A DNA stretch of 64,000 nucleotides from Verrucomicrobiales bacterium (GTDB lineage Bacteria; Verrucomicrobiota; Verrucomicrobiia; Limisphaerales; UBA11320), in assembly GCA_016793885.1 (NCBI GenBank), contig JAEUHE010000260.1, positions 51,596 through 115,595 on the forward strand, in the 5' to 3' direction. The notes under the pieces were generated by a model. The model made no database searches. It worked only from the letters and a program-made list of their open reading frames with translations, and was not told the origin of the DNA. Positions 1-8,212 of this stretch are shown here, in pieces; position 1 is the stretch's first letter; each line of letters begins with the position of its first letter. A program made the position numbers and the translations under genes.

Positions 1-1241
1 CCCATGCGCTTCCAGCGTCGGCCGTAGGCGACGAATCCCGCTGCCACCGGCAGCACATAGCTGAGGTAGAGAAAGATGGTGCAGACCGCCGCGATGGTGG
101 CGTAGGGGACGAAGACCGTGAAAAACACTCCGGCGCCGGCCGTGGCCCAGACGGCGGTGGAGGGTCCGCAAGTTTTGGGGCTGACCCGACTGAGCCAGCG
201 GGAGCCCGGCAACCCGCCATCGCGAGCAAACGCGTAGGTCATGCGAGACGAGCTGGTCAACGCGGCCACGCCGCAGAGATATTGGGCGATCACGATCCCG
301 CCGAGCAGGATATTCGCCAGGGCAGGTGAGAGCGCAGAGCGCATGACCCACGGAACCACATCAGCCCCCTTCCTCACTCCCTCTTCGAGGCTCGGCATGG
401 CGAGCAACAGCGCGATCAGCATGGCCCAGCCGAACGCTCCCGAGACAATGACCGCCCGAATGATCCCCCGAGGCACATTGACGGCGGCGCCCACGGTCTC
501 CTCCGAGGTGTGAGCTGAGGCATCGAACCCGGTGATGGTGTAGGCGGGCAGCAAGAACCCGAGAGCGAACAGCCACAGCAGGTTCTCTTGCTTGGGAAAC
601 ACCGGGGCTGATTCCGGTAACCCGCTATAGTTGGTGAAGGTCCAGAGCCGGGACCAGTCCCAATGGGGCACCGCTGCCAGCAGCGCGACGGTGAGCACGG
701 TCGCGACGCCGAGAATGAGCCATCCGCTCAAATCGGTGAGCCAAGTGGTCAGACGGATTCCGTAATGGTTGAGCAGAGCCTGAGACAACGTCATGAGGAC
801 TACCACGACCGTCCGAATGGTGTCGGCGTGCGCATCGCTCGGAGATAGGGCGAAGACCGAAGCGGTGAAGTCGTAGGCGCCGCGATTGATGGCCGCGAGC
901 ACCGTGACCAATCCGGCGAGGTTGAACCAGGCGGTGAGCCAGCCCCAGGTGCGTCCCCCGAGAATGCTGCCCCAATGATACAGGCCTCCCGCGGTGGGAA
1001 AGGCGGAGGCGACCTGGGACATGGTCAACGCCACGGCCAGCGAGAAGAGCCCCACCAGCGGCCAGCCAAGTCCGATGCTCGCCCCGCCGACGCTGCACAG
1101 CCCGATATGGAAGGAGGTGATCCCTCCCGCCAGAATGCAGATGATGGAGAGGGAGATGGCGAAGTTCGAGAACCCGCTCATCCGACGCGAGAGCTCCTGC
1201 TCATATCCCAATGAGCGCAGGAGCTTCTCGTCTTCGTTCAC
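1..1241 (-). CDS. Amino-acid permease, APC superfamily (partial, 3' end outside window)
   Basis: Integral membrane transporter that should import an amino acid or amine. Translating the minus strand from a GTG at 1241 gives about 413 residues with the APC N-terminal signature (LGYEQELSRRMSGFSNFAIS), a glycine-rich TM1 (LAGGITSF), a Q-V-A-S-A-F-P-T-A-G-G-L-Y-H-W helix and many hydrophobic segments; it runs off the window at base 1. The family flavour is that of GABA/bidirectional permeases (Uga4/BAT1-like), which is established for similar sequences but the substrate here is inferred. The GTG start overlaps the stop of the upstream alcohol dehydrogenase (GTGA), so the two are probably translationally coupled and co-transcribed with the amidotransferase at 2389-3126. 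Confidence 0.85.
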   Translation of the reverse strand, partial: MNEDEKLLRSLGYEQELSRRMSGFSNFAISLSIICILAGGITSFHIGLCSVGGASIGLGWPLVGLFSLAVALTMSQVASAFPTAGGLYHWGSILGGRTWGWLTAWFNLAGLVTVLAAINRGAYDFTASVFALSPSDAHADTIRTVVVVLMTLSQALLNHYGIRLTTWLTDLSGWLILGVATVLTVALLAAVPHWDWSRLWTFTNYSGLPESAPVFPKQENLLWLFALGFLLPAYTITGFDASAHTSEETVGAAVNVPRGIIRAVIVSGAFGWAMLIALLLAMPSLEEGVRKGADVVPWVMRSALSPALANILLGGIVIAQYLCGVAALTSSSRMTYAFARDGGLPGSRWLSRVSPKTCGPSTAVWATAGAGVFFTVFVPYATIAAVCTIFLYLSYVLPVAAGFVAYGRRWKRM

Positions 1242-2392
1242 AGCACCTCCTGATACAACCGCCGGAAGTCATCGGCGGTTACAGGAACAGCGTTGGTCTT
1301 GTGACAAGGATCATCGACAGCTTGGCTGACCAAAGCCTCGAGTTGCTCCGGTTTGGCGCCATGGTCGCGGAGCTTTCCACTCATGCCGAGCCCCGATAGA
1401 AACTGGCTGATGAACTCGATGGTGCGTTGGTCGGCCTCGGTGTCCGAGACCTTTTGCAGTTCGAGTCCGCAGCTCAGTCCAACCCGTCGATACAGGCCGG
1501 GCTTGCGCGCGGCGCAGAATTTCATTCCGGCGATCAGGCAGAGAGCGTTCGCCAGCCCGTGGTGCATGCCGAACAAGCTCGAGAGCGGATGAGCCATGGA
1601 GTGCACGACCCCGAGATCCTTTTGAAATGCGATGGCTCCCATCGCTGCCGCCACGAGCATATGGCCGCGCGCTTCCACGTCCTTGCCGTTTTTGACGGCG
1701 CGGGGCAGGGCCTCAATGATGAGTCGGATCCCCTCGAGTGCGATGCCGTCGCACAGCGGATGGAATTGCGGGCAGGTGAAGCTCTCGATGCAGTGGGTCA
1801 GGGCGTCGGCTCCCGTCGCGGCGGTGAGTTTAGCTGGCAATCCGACAGTGACCTCGGGATCCAGGATCACCAGCTTGGCCAGCAATTCGGGATGGAACAG
1901 CACCGCTTTGCGATGCGTGGAGTCCAAGGTAATGACTGAGCTTCGGCCGACTTCGCTGCCGGTGCCGGCGGTGGTCGGAATGGCCACAAAGGGAGCCAGG
2001 CCGCTCCAATCGCTTTCGTTATAAAACTTGGCCAAATCGTAACCGGGGCGTTTGACCAGCAGTCGGGCGGCTTTGCCGGCATCCAACGCGCTGCCTCCTC
2101 CGATGGCGATAACGCCGTCGCATCGGTTCTTCACGAAGGCCTCAGCTGGTTCGCGGACATCGCTCTCGATCGGGTTCGGATGAACGCCTGAATAAACGAA
2201 CCAGGATTGATCACGGGCCCCGACCCCGAGCACTTGAGCCAAGGCGGCGAAGGCCTCCGTGGGGAGTAGGCCAGGATCGGTGACTACCAAGGGGCGATGA
2301 ACACCGAGTTTGGCGAGACGGGCCGGGAGTTCTTTCAGGGCGCCGGCTCCGAATAGGGTGGGAGTAGGAAAAGAGAAGGATGAGAGACTCAT
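1238..2392 (-). CDS. Iron-containing alcohol dehydrogenase
   Basis: 384-residue NAD(P)-dependent dehydrogenase of the Fe-ADH family (group III), the usual length. Visible motifs are the nucleotide-binding GGGSALDAGKAARLL near residues 97-111, the metal/active-site stretch GADALTHCIESF, and the histidine-rich VVHSMAHPLSSLFGMHHGLANAL that supplies metal ligands. It likely interconverts a small alcohol and aldehyde; the family includes 4-hydroxybutyrate and lactaldehyde dehydrogenases, and the sequence alone does not fix the substrate. Its ATG overlaps the stop of the upstream amidotransferase (ATGA) and its stop overlaps the GTG of the permease, giving a tight three-gene operon. Confidence 0.9.
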   Translation of the reverse strand: MSLSSFSFPTPTLFGAGALKELPARLAKLGVHRPLVVTDPGLLPTEAFAALAQVLGVGARDQSWFVYSGVHPNPIESDVREPAEAFVKNRCDGVIAIGGGSALDAGKAARLLVKRPGYDLAKFYNESDWSGLAPFVAIPTTAGTGSEVGRSSVITLDSTHRKAVLFHPELLAKLVILDPEVTVGLPAKLTAATGADALTHCIESFTCPQFHPLCDGIALEGIRLIIEALPRAVKNGKDVEARGHMLVAAAMGAIAFQKDLGVVHSMAHPLSSLFGMHHGLANALCLIAGMKFCAARKPGLYRRVGLSCGLELQKVSDTEADQRTIEFISQFLSGLGMSGKLRDHGAKPEQLEALVSQAVDDPCHKTNAVPVTADDFRRLYQEVL

Positions 2393-3126
2393 GTCACGAT
2401 GTGGTTAATAAAATTCGCAATGACCTTTGCGGCCATCGGTTCAGGTTGTAAGGATTCCAGCCGAGCGTCCAGATCGAAGCCGATTTTGTCGCGCCATTTA
2501 TCGCGGCGTGGATTCCAAAGGTAGCGGAGGATCTCCGGGTTGGTTTCGGGATGAAACTGGACTCCGAAGAGCCGATTGTCGTAGCTGAAGGACTGGACCT
2601 CGGTGTGGCTCCCCTTGGCGAGCAGTTCGCATCCAGGGGGTAACTCTAGAACGGCATCGGCATGACTCTGTAGCGCTGAGAGGCGGGAGGGCAGATCCGC
2701 AAAGAGTGCCGAAGCTCGGCCGGAGGCCGTCAGATCGATGCGCACATTGCCTAGTTCCCAGCCTGCGGGATGGCGGGCGACAACCCCGCCCAGTGCGCGA
2801 CCCAGGATCTGGTGTCCGTAACACACACCCAGCAGCGGCACCCGTTGCGATCGGCAGCGTTCCACGGTCCGACACAGGGCCCCGTTGACCGGGTCGTCAT
2901 TCCAGGCGTCGCGTGGCGATCCGGAGATGATCACCCCGGAGACTCGGTCTAGATCTGCAGAATCACTGTCGGGGGCGGCCGTCAGAGTCGTCATCTGGAC
3001 GCCTGGTGACAACTCAACGTGCGGTCGGAACCAAGCGGAAGGGTTTCGGAGAGGATCGGCGGCGGAATACTGTTCCGTCCATAAAACCGCATCGATCAAA
3101 AGAATGTGTTTCTGCGTGCTCGACAT
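2389..3126 (-). CDS. Type 1 glutamine amidotransferase (GMP-synthase-like)
   Basis: 245-residue class I glutamine amidotransferase. The nucleophile elbow GVCYGHQILGRALGG (Cys about residue 93) and the His-Glu pair in VQFHPE complete the Cys-His-Glu triad. No synthase domain follows, so it is a stand-alone GATase-like hydrolase; such proteins include gamma-glutamyl-GABA hydrolases as well as uncharacterised GuaA-like enzymes. I chose the ATG at 3126 because AGGGA lies just upstream; an in-frame TTG at 3144 would add six residues. First gene of the operon with the alcohol dehydrogenase and permease, which suggests a role in catabolism of an amine or amide rather than GMP synthesis (inference). 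Confidence 0.85.
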   Translation of the reverse strand: MSSTQKHILLIDAVLWTEQYSAADPLRNPSAWFRPHVELSPGVQMTTLTAAPDSDSADLDRVSGVIISGSPRDAWNDDPVNGALCRTVERCRSQRVPLLGVCYGHQILGRALGGVVARHPAGWELGNVRIDLTASGRASALFADLPSRLSALQSHADAVLELPPGCELLAKGSHTEVQSFSYDNRLFGVQFHPETNPEILRYLWNPRRDKWRDKIGFDLDARLESLQPEPMAAKVIANFINHIVT

Positions 3127-3423
3127 CGTCCCTGGAGCCCCCAAGCCGTCCGCGGCTAGGTCCAGAGTGCGGCGAGCGTAGCAGGGTTCCTCCGTTTGAA
3201 AAGTCCGGAAATAACCACACCGGAGTGATTGAGGGTGTGATTTGATGTGGGTGAAGATAGGTGGGATCCCCCTCCGGGGTTGCCGAAAAGCGGTAGAGGG
3301 CTACCGCACTCCATATTCGCCACCGGCCTCGCGGAGCGTTTTGGAGTGCGGTAGCCCTCTACCGCTTTTCAGGACCCGACGGAGTCGGGAATCTCCACCC
3401 GGGCGAAATCGCCCACCTCCGGG
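3127..3423. repeat. Intergenic palindromic repeat element, copy 1
   Basis: Gene-free spacer between two minus-strand genes. Bases about 3261-3400 form a large imperfect inverted repeat. The best 28-nt arms are exact complements at 3286-3313 and 3342-3369. Each arm is itself a small hairpin (GCGGTAG, loop AGGG, CTACCGC), so the element is a doublet of hairpins like a REP/BIME unit. Weaker pairing continues outward to GGGATCCCC on the left and CGGGAATC on the right. A second copy lies at 38693-38826. No ORF here resembles a protein. Confidence 0.8.
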
Positions 3424-4365
3424 CTATCCCCCTTCCGTGGGTACGGGAGGAGGCGCGGGGCGGGAGGGGGCTGCACCGGACGGCTGGGCTGCGACCAGTG
3501 CCGCTAAGGTTCCGTTATTCTCCGGCATCAGCGTCACGCGTCCCGATCCAGCTAGGATGCGCTGGGTCTCCAAGACTTCGAACAGCGCCCTCGAGACATC
3601 AGGATCGCGGGAGATGGTTTGCAGGGCATGCCCCACGATTTCAGGCCGGATGGCCGCCGCCTTGGCGAATTCGATGGCTGCCTGGCGCTCCGCGGTGCTG
3701 GTGATGACGCTGACCTGATTGGCGCCGTCCTGCTTGATGGCTGAGGTAACCTGGCGCAACCGGTTGACCACCTTGCTCTCGATTTGACGGATCATGCCCA
3801 AGTCGCGGAAGTGGACTTTGCGAATATAGACCGACCCGAGCTTGTAGCCCCATTCATGTGATTTCGGAGAGACCTCGGCGCGCACCGTGTTGCTCATGGT
3901 ATGGCGATTCACGAGCATGGTGCTCAGCGGCATGTTGCTCAGGCAGCGGACGGTCGAGTTGCTTACGTTGGCTCCCAGGGATCCTCGTGGATCGGTATTT
4001 TTGAAGAGGTAAGCCACCGGATCGCTAATGAACATTTCGTACCAGATGCCGATGCCGATGGGGGCTCCTTCCTCGGAGTTCACCGCTTGGCTGCGGCGGT
4101 ACTCCTGATCCAGCCGCATGTCGAGAACATGACGAGTACCCATCCAGTTCACCACGAAGGCGCGCCAGCCGAGCTTGGCCACCAGCAGGTGCAGGCCTGG
4201 CTCATCCAGGGTGGCAACTACTTTTCCGAAGAGCACGTAGACGAAGCAATGTCGCTCCGGAACGATGGCGTAAAGTCCCAGCAAACGGGCAGCTGCCAGC
4301 AGGAGGGGCATCAAAATGAAGCAGCCGATGAAGGTGACAGCTGCGGCGACGAAAAGCGGGATCAT
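3424..4365 (-). CDS. SPFH/band-7 domain membrane protein (second of pair)
   Basis: 313-residue stomatin/prohibitin-like protein. Residues 1-32 form a hydrophobic N-terminal segment (MIPLFVAAAVTFIGCFILM...), then an SPFH domain with a cytoplasm- or periplasm-facing body (VVNWMGTRHVLDMRLDQ, ISDPVAYLF), a helical region (MIRQIESKVVNRLRQ, STAERQAAIEFAKAAA), and a Pro/Ala-rich tail. Such proteins form large ring or cage oligomers around membrane partners. The ATG at 4365 is chosen because AGGAGG stands seven bases upstream and it overlaps the previous stop as ATGA; longer in-frame extensions lack such support. Paired with the SPFH protein upstream, so a hetero-oligomer like HflK/HflC is likely (inference), though neither is an obvious HflK or HflC orthologue. 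Confidence 0.85.
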   Translation of the reverse strand: MIPLFVAAAVTFIGCFILMPLLLAAARLLGLYAIVPERHCFVYVLFGKVVATLDEPGLHLLVAKLGWRAFVVNWMGTRHVLDMRLDQEYRRSQAVNSEEGAPIGIGIWYEMFISDPVAYLFKNTDPRGSLGANVSNSTVRCLSNMPLSTMLVNRHTMSNTVRAEVSPKSHEWGYKLGSVYIRKVHFRDLGMIRQIESKVVNRLRQVTSAIKQDGANQVSVITSTAERQAAIEFAKAAAIRPEIVGHALQTISRDPDVSRALFEVLETQRILAGSGRVTLMPENNGTLAALVAAQPSGAAPSRPAPPPVPTEGG

Positions 4366-5372
4366 CGTTTTGCCTCCTGAATGACATGAGCGGCCTTTTC
4401 GAAGAGGCCCAATTTGACGTTTCGGGTATAGGCATCGAGCGCTCCCGGTCCTGAGTCCTTGAGGAAGGTCAGCTGCTTGGCCAGGCACACCAGGGGTTCT
4501 ACCTCGGCTTGAGCTTTGAGAGTCTCGATCTCGACGGCGCGTTTGGATTGCACGATTTTTTGATCCGCACTGGCTTGGGCGAGGCTGATGTCGGAAGAGA
4601 CGTGGTTATAGGCGGTATTGATCGCCGCCAGTGCGGAATCCACTTCGGGCGGCGGATCGATCCCTGTGATGAGCGAGGCGTCGAGTACCATCCCATAGCG
4701 GGCGGCGGAGGACTGACACTCCTTATCCATGTGCTCGTTGAGGTCGCGCAAATTCTTCCGGATGTCGTTGATCGAGATACCTGTGACGATCGTGGCTTCA
4801 GCCTGCGCCGTCCCCATTCCGCCTGGCGCGGGATGAGGTGGGGCCTCGAAATTGGCGATGCGCTCGCGCAGCACCGACACGAAATAGCCCATGACGTGGG
4901 CCAGCGGCCGTTTCACTCCGAAGAGGTAGGCATAGAGGTTCTTCTCCGACACCCGATACCGGATCTGGCCGGTGAGGCCGGTGTTCAGTTGATCCTTGGT
5001 CACCGCTTCGAGGATGGTGCCCTGCGAGTTGGCCGACGGATCTTCGGGGTCCCAGGCCATGTTGACCGTCTCGGTGGCGACGGAGACCTTGTAGACGCGT
5101 TCCCAGGGCCATTTGAAATAGGGCCCTCCGGGCATAATGACGCGGACCTGGGGGTAGGAGTAGCGGGATTTCTGGTCAGCGGTCAGTGATTCCGCGATAG
5201 GGTCATCAAGGGTCGTCAGCGAGTCCATGCGCTGGGCCCGGCCGAAGCTCGTCTTCACCGCCCGCTCACCCTGATTGACGGTGTAGAGTCCGGCGACGAG
5301 ATATTGAACAAGAAACCACGCTACGAAACCGATACAGCAGCCGACAACGACTTGCATGAATGGTAGGTCCAT
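4362..5372 (-). CDS. SPFH/band-7 domain membrane protein (first of pair)
   Basis: About 336 residues. A single N-terminal TM (FMQVVVGCCIGFVAWFLVQY) is followed by YTVNQGERAVKTSFGRAQ, the usual entry to an SPFH domain, then PGGPYFKWPWERVYKVSV, TGQIRYRVSEKNLYAYLFGV and a long helical stretch with AQASADQKIVQSKRAVEIE typical of the coiled-coil after the domain. It ends with the 4-nt overlap into the second SPFH gene. Several in-frame starts exist (5417, 5396, 5372, 5357); 5372 keeps the TM near the N terminus and leaves room for a divergent promoter with the sigma factor gene, but none has a convincing ribosome-binding site. Confidence 0.8.
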   Translation of the reverse strand: MDLPFMQVVVGCCIGFVAWFLVQYLVAGLYTVNQGERAVKTSFGRAQRMDSLTTLDDPIAESLTADQKSRYSYPQVRVIMPGGPYFKWPWERVYKVSVATETVNMAWDPEDPSANSQGTILEAVTKDQLNTGLTGQIRYRVSEKNLYAYLFGVKRPLAHVMGYFVSVLRERIANFEAPPHPAPGGMGTAQAEATIVTGISINDIRKNLRDLNEHMDKECQSSAARYGMVLDASLITGIDPPPEVDSALAAINTAYNHVSSDISLAQASADQKIVQSKRAVEIETLKAQAEVEPLVCLAKQLTFLKDSGPGALDAYTRNVKLGLFEKAAHVIQEAKR

Positions 5373-5480
5373 GCCTGTAGCTAGACTGGTTTCCATTCGA
5401 TGCCAAGGAGAATGCATGCCGGGGCACCCTCAATTCTGGCTCGCTTCGGCCCCCGTCCTCAGGCATCCACCTGGTGGCCG

Positions 5481-6230
5481 ATGTCGCAGGATGAAGCACA
5501 GTCGCATGCCCCCGATCCGGGGAGAGATTTTCGCACCACGCACTGGAGCGTCGTGATTCGCGCGCGCGAGCATTGGTCTGACCAATCTCGTGAGGCGTTG
5601 GAGAGGCTTTGCCGGACCTATTGGTATCCGATCTATGTCTTTGTGCGGAGGCGAGGGTTCGGATCCCATGAGGCGGAAGACCTCACTCAAGGTTTTTTTA
5701 CCAAGCTGCTCGAAAAAAACTACTTGGAATCGGCGGATCGTGACAAAGGACGTTTCCGCACCTTTCTGCTCACCGCCGTCACCCGTTTTCTGGCCAACGA
5801 GTGGGATCGGGAACGAGCGCTGAAGCGTGGAGGAGGACAGACCGTCTTCTCGTTGGAGGATCTGGCCCCCGAAGGGATGGATGCCTATGATCCACCATCG
5901 GATCAGACTCCGGAGCATCTTTACGAACGGCAGTGGGCTGAAGCCGTACTTCAGCAAGTGCTTGCTCGTCTGCGCGGGGAATTCGACGGGGCGGGGCGAG
6001 CTGAAGTGTTTGATGAGTTGAAAAGCTTTTTGCTCGAAGAGAAGGGGGCGGTCTCCTATGCCGACGTTGCGAAGCGCCTCAACCTGACCCTGCCCGCTTT
6101 AAAATCGAGCATCTTCCGGCTCCGTCAGCGCTACCGCGATTTGCTGCAGGACGAGATTTCCAACACCGTTGCCACGCCCCAGGAGGTTGAGGACGAGATC
6201 CGATACCTGGTGGCTGTCCTCAGCCGCTAG
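5481..6230 (+). CDS. ECF-like RNA polymerase sigma-70 family factor
   Basis: 249-residue sigma factor. FRTTHWSVVIRA opens the protein, region 2 is seen as LERLCRTYWYPIYVFVRRRG-FGSHEAEDLTQGFFTKLLEK, and region 4 as VSYADVAKRLNLTLPALKSSIFRLRQRYRDLL. This layout matches sigma factors abundant in Planctomycetes and Verrucomicrobia that usually sit beside serine/threonine kinases; here no kinase is adjacent and the next gene is a DUF1501 protein. The start at 5481 is chosen because the domain begins about 17 residues later; an upstream in-frame ATG at 5400 would overlap the divergent SPFH gene. An 18-nt perfect palindrome (6220-6237) spans its stop codon. Confidence 0.85.
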   Translation: MSQDEAQSHAPDPGRDFRTTHWSVVIRAREHWSDQSREALERLCRTYWYPIYVFVRRRGFGSHEAEDLTQGFFTKLLEKNYLESADRDKGRFRTFLLTAVTRFLANEWDRERALKRGGGQTVFSLEDLAPEGMDAYDPPSDQTPEHLYERQWAEAVLQQVLARLRGEFDGAGRAEVFDELKSFLLEEKGAVSYADVAKRLNLTLPALKSSIFRLRQRYRDLLQDEISNTVATPQEVEDEIRYLVAVLSR

Positions 6231-6237
6231 CGGCTGA
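6220..6237. repeat. Perfect palindrome across the sigma-factor stop codon
   Basis: Bases 6220-6237 read TCAGCCGCTAGCGGCTGA, a perfect 9+9 palindrome centred just after the T of the TAG stop. It could pause or terminate transcription weakly, but no T-tract follows, so a classical intrinsic terminator is not supported. Confidence 0.5.
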
Positions 6238-6531
6238 AGACTTAGGGTAGGTGGGGGGCGATGCCGCGCAGCTTGAGTAGGGACGGAAACTGCGTTCCTC
6301 GCTAGATTCGCTGGGCTTTGTCGATCGGTTCTAGGCGGTCGTCGTCGGCGCGGGAAACGGCGGTTGAGATGAGGAGCAGGCCCAGCGGGCCAGTTCAGAG
6401 AGGGCGACGGGACGATGCATTCATCGGGAGGAGACAGTGCGCGGGTTCGGTTACGGTATCGATGGATAACACTTCGGCAACCTTTTGGCTGGATGGAGGC
6501 GCTGTTTTGGGGCATGCTTTTCTGGTCACCT
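6231..6531. other. Gene-free spacer upstream of DUF1501 gene
   Basis: About 300 bases between the sigma factor stop and the chosen DUF1501 start. Apart from the tail of the stop-codon palindrome I see no repeat, convincing promoter or small gene. The DUF1501 frame stays open back to 6415, so the 5' part could be coding if an earlier start is used. Confidence 0.5.
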
Positions 6532-7905
6532 ATGATTCAACTCCAGCGAGGGCCACTGGTCGCCAATTGCCGCGGCATATCGCGTCGCTCTGCGATCAAG
6601 GCGGGCTTCTCGGGGGTTTTGGGGCTCTCCTTGGCTGACTTGTTTCGCTTGCGAGCTGAGGGAGGCGCGCGGCGGAATTCCAAATCGGTGATCCTGCTCT
6701 GGCTGGATGGTGGGCCGAGCCACCTTGAGACCTACGATCCCAAGCCCGAAGCTCCCTCGGACTACCGGGGTCCTTGGGGGGCGATCGAGACCAATGTCCC
6801 GGGCATACGACTGAGCGAGATGGTTCCTGAGCAGGCCAAACTCGCCGACAAACTGGTATTTGTCCGCTCGCTCCACCACAACACCGGGGATCATTTCGCG
6901 GCCGCTCATTGGATGCTGACCGGACGGTTCGGGTCCACCGATGCCGACAAGCCTCAGAAGTTCCCTTCCGTGGGTTCTTACGTGTCCCGAATTCAGGGAC
7001 CCAAGTCGGCCGGGATGCCGGCCTATGTAGGATTACCATCGGCGGAGAGCGTGTATTTATTTCCGGGTTATCAGGGCGCGGCCTACCTTGGGCCGGCCTA
7101 CAATCCCTTTGATGCCAATATCGAGCAGCGTTACCTCGGCGCTGGCCATGGGCCGGCGATCCAGTCTCCGCGCTGGCTGGCGGAGCTGAGCGCCGATACC
7201 CAGCGGCTGCAATCGCGGGTCGAACTGCTCCACGATCTCGACCAGCTTCGACGGGACGTGGATGCCAGCCGGACCATGGAGACCTTGGACCGCTACCAAC
7301 AGCAGGCGGTCGATTTTGTGCTCAATACGCGGGCGCGGGATGCCTTTGATCTGGAGAAGGAAAGTGCGAAAACTCAGGATCGATATGGCCGGGGTCCCTG
7401 GGGGCACTATGCGTTGATGGCTCGCCGGCTGGTGGAAGCGGGGGTCAGCTTTGTGACGGTGGACATGCCCCACTGGGATGACCATGCGAACATCAAGGAC
7501 GGACATGGCGCGAAAGTCCCGGTGATGGACCGGGCAGCCGCGGCGCTGATCAGCGATCTGTCCGACCGAGGGTTGCTGCAAGACACTCTGGTGCTGGTGA
7601 TGGGCGAGTTCGGCCGCACACCGAAAATCAACCAGGGGCTTCCGGGGAATACCATTCCAGGGCGGGACCATTGGGGTGATGCGTTCTCGGTGATGATGGC
7701 GGGAGGCGGTTTACGTGGAGGGCAGGTTGTTGGCTCTACCAATTCCAAAGGAGAGTTTCCGGTGGAGCGGCCCTTGACCCCGGCGGATATTCTCGCCACG
7801 GTTTACCACGTGATGGGAATCGATCCTCGGCAGACTTTCTTGGATCACACGGGTCGCCCGGTCCCCTTGTTGGATCAAGGCGAACCCATTCGAGAGATCG
7901 TTTAG
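6532..7905 (+). CDS. DUF1501 domain-containing exported protein
   Basis: 457 residues from the chosen ATG. The N terminus contains SRRSAIKAGFSGVLGLSLADLF, a Tat-like twin-arginine signal, then the sulfatase/alkaline-phosphatase-fold markers of DUF1501: SVILLWLDGGPSHLETYDPKP, FVRSLHHNTGDHFAAAHWMLTG, VTVDMPHWDDHANI and LVMGEFGRTPKIN...GRDHWG. Enzymatic activity of DUF1501 proteins is not established. They usually sit next to DUF1549/DUF1553 cytochrome-like genes in PVC bacteria; none is adjacent here. Alternative starts are 6415, 6493 and 6514; none has a strong ribosome-binding site, so the N terminus is uncertain. Confidence 0.85.
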   Translation: MIQLQRGPLVANCRGISRRSAIKAGFSGVLGLSLADLFRLRAEGGARRNSKSVILLWLDGGPSHLETYDPKPEAPSDYRGPWGAIETNVPGIRLSEMVPEQAKLADKLVFVRSLHHNTGDHFAAAHWMLTGRFGSTDADKPQKFPSVGSYVSRIQGPKSAGMPAYVGLPSAESVYLFPGYQGAAYLGPAYNPFDANIEQRYLGAGHGPAIQSPRWLAELSADTQRLQSRVELLHDLDQLRRDVDASRTMETLDRYQQQAVDFVLNTRARDAFDLEKESAKTQDRYGRGPWGHYALMARRLVEAGVSFVTVDMPHWDDHANIKDGHGAKVPVMDRAAAALISDLSDRGLLQDTLVLVMGEFGRTPKINQGLPGNTIPGRDHWGDAFSVMMAGGGLRGGQVVGSTNSKGEFPVERPLTPADILATVYHVMGIDPRQTFLDHTGRPVPLLDQGEPIREIV

Positions 7906-7978
7906 AGTTTTAAACTAGGACTTGACTTTCAGGTGCCCCGGGCAAGATTTTCCATTGCTTCGTATAACACTGAACTAT

Positions 7979-8212
7979 ATGGCCGACATCGCGAATCGCT
8001 ATCAAGAGAACGTGGCAGGTAAATTCTTTGTGGACAGTCAATGCATTGACTGCGACCTCTGCCGCGAGACGGCTCCCAGCAACTTTACCCGGAACGACGA
8101 CGGGGGATACTCTTACGTTTACAAGCAGCCGGAGACTCCCGAAGAAGAGAATCAGTGCAAAGAAGCCATGGAAGGATGTCCGGTCGAGGCGATCGGCAAT
8201 GGCGGAGCATAG
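7979..8212 (+). CDS. Single-cluster 4Fe-4S ferredoxin
   Basis: 77-residue electron carrier. Cys22, Cys25 and Cys28 (CIDCDLC) with Cys67 (GCPVEAI) form one [4Fe-4S] site; the spare Cys60 could make a disulfide as in Thermotoga-type ferredoxins. Acidic overall. The ATG at 7979 gives the normal family length; the open frame extends upstream to 7922 but with no family similarity. Its last 61 bases overlap tail-to-tail with the methylated-DNA repair gene on the other strand. No obvious redox partner is adjacent. Confidence 0.9.
   Translation: MADIANRYQENVAGKFFVDSQCIDCDLCRETAPSNFTRNDDGGYSYVYKQPETPEEENQCKEAMEGCPVEAIGNGGA

Noticed and set aside
6220..6237. Possible intrinsic terminator at the sigma factor stop
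   Set aside because: A perfect palindrome but with no T-tract; kept only as a repeat.
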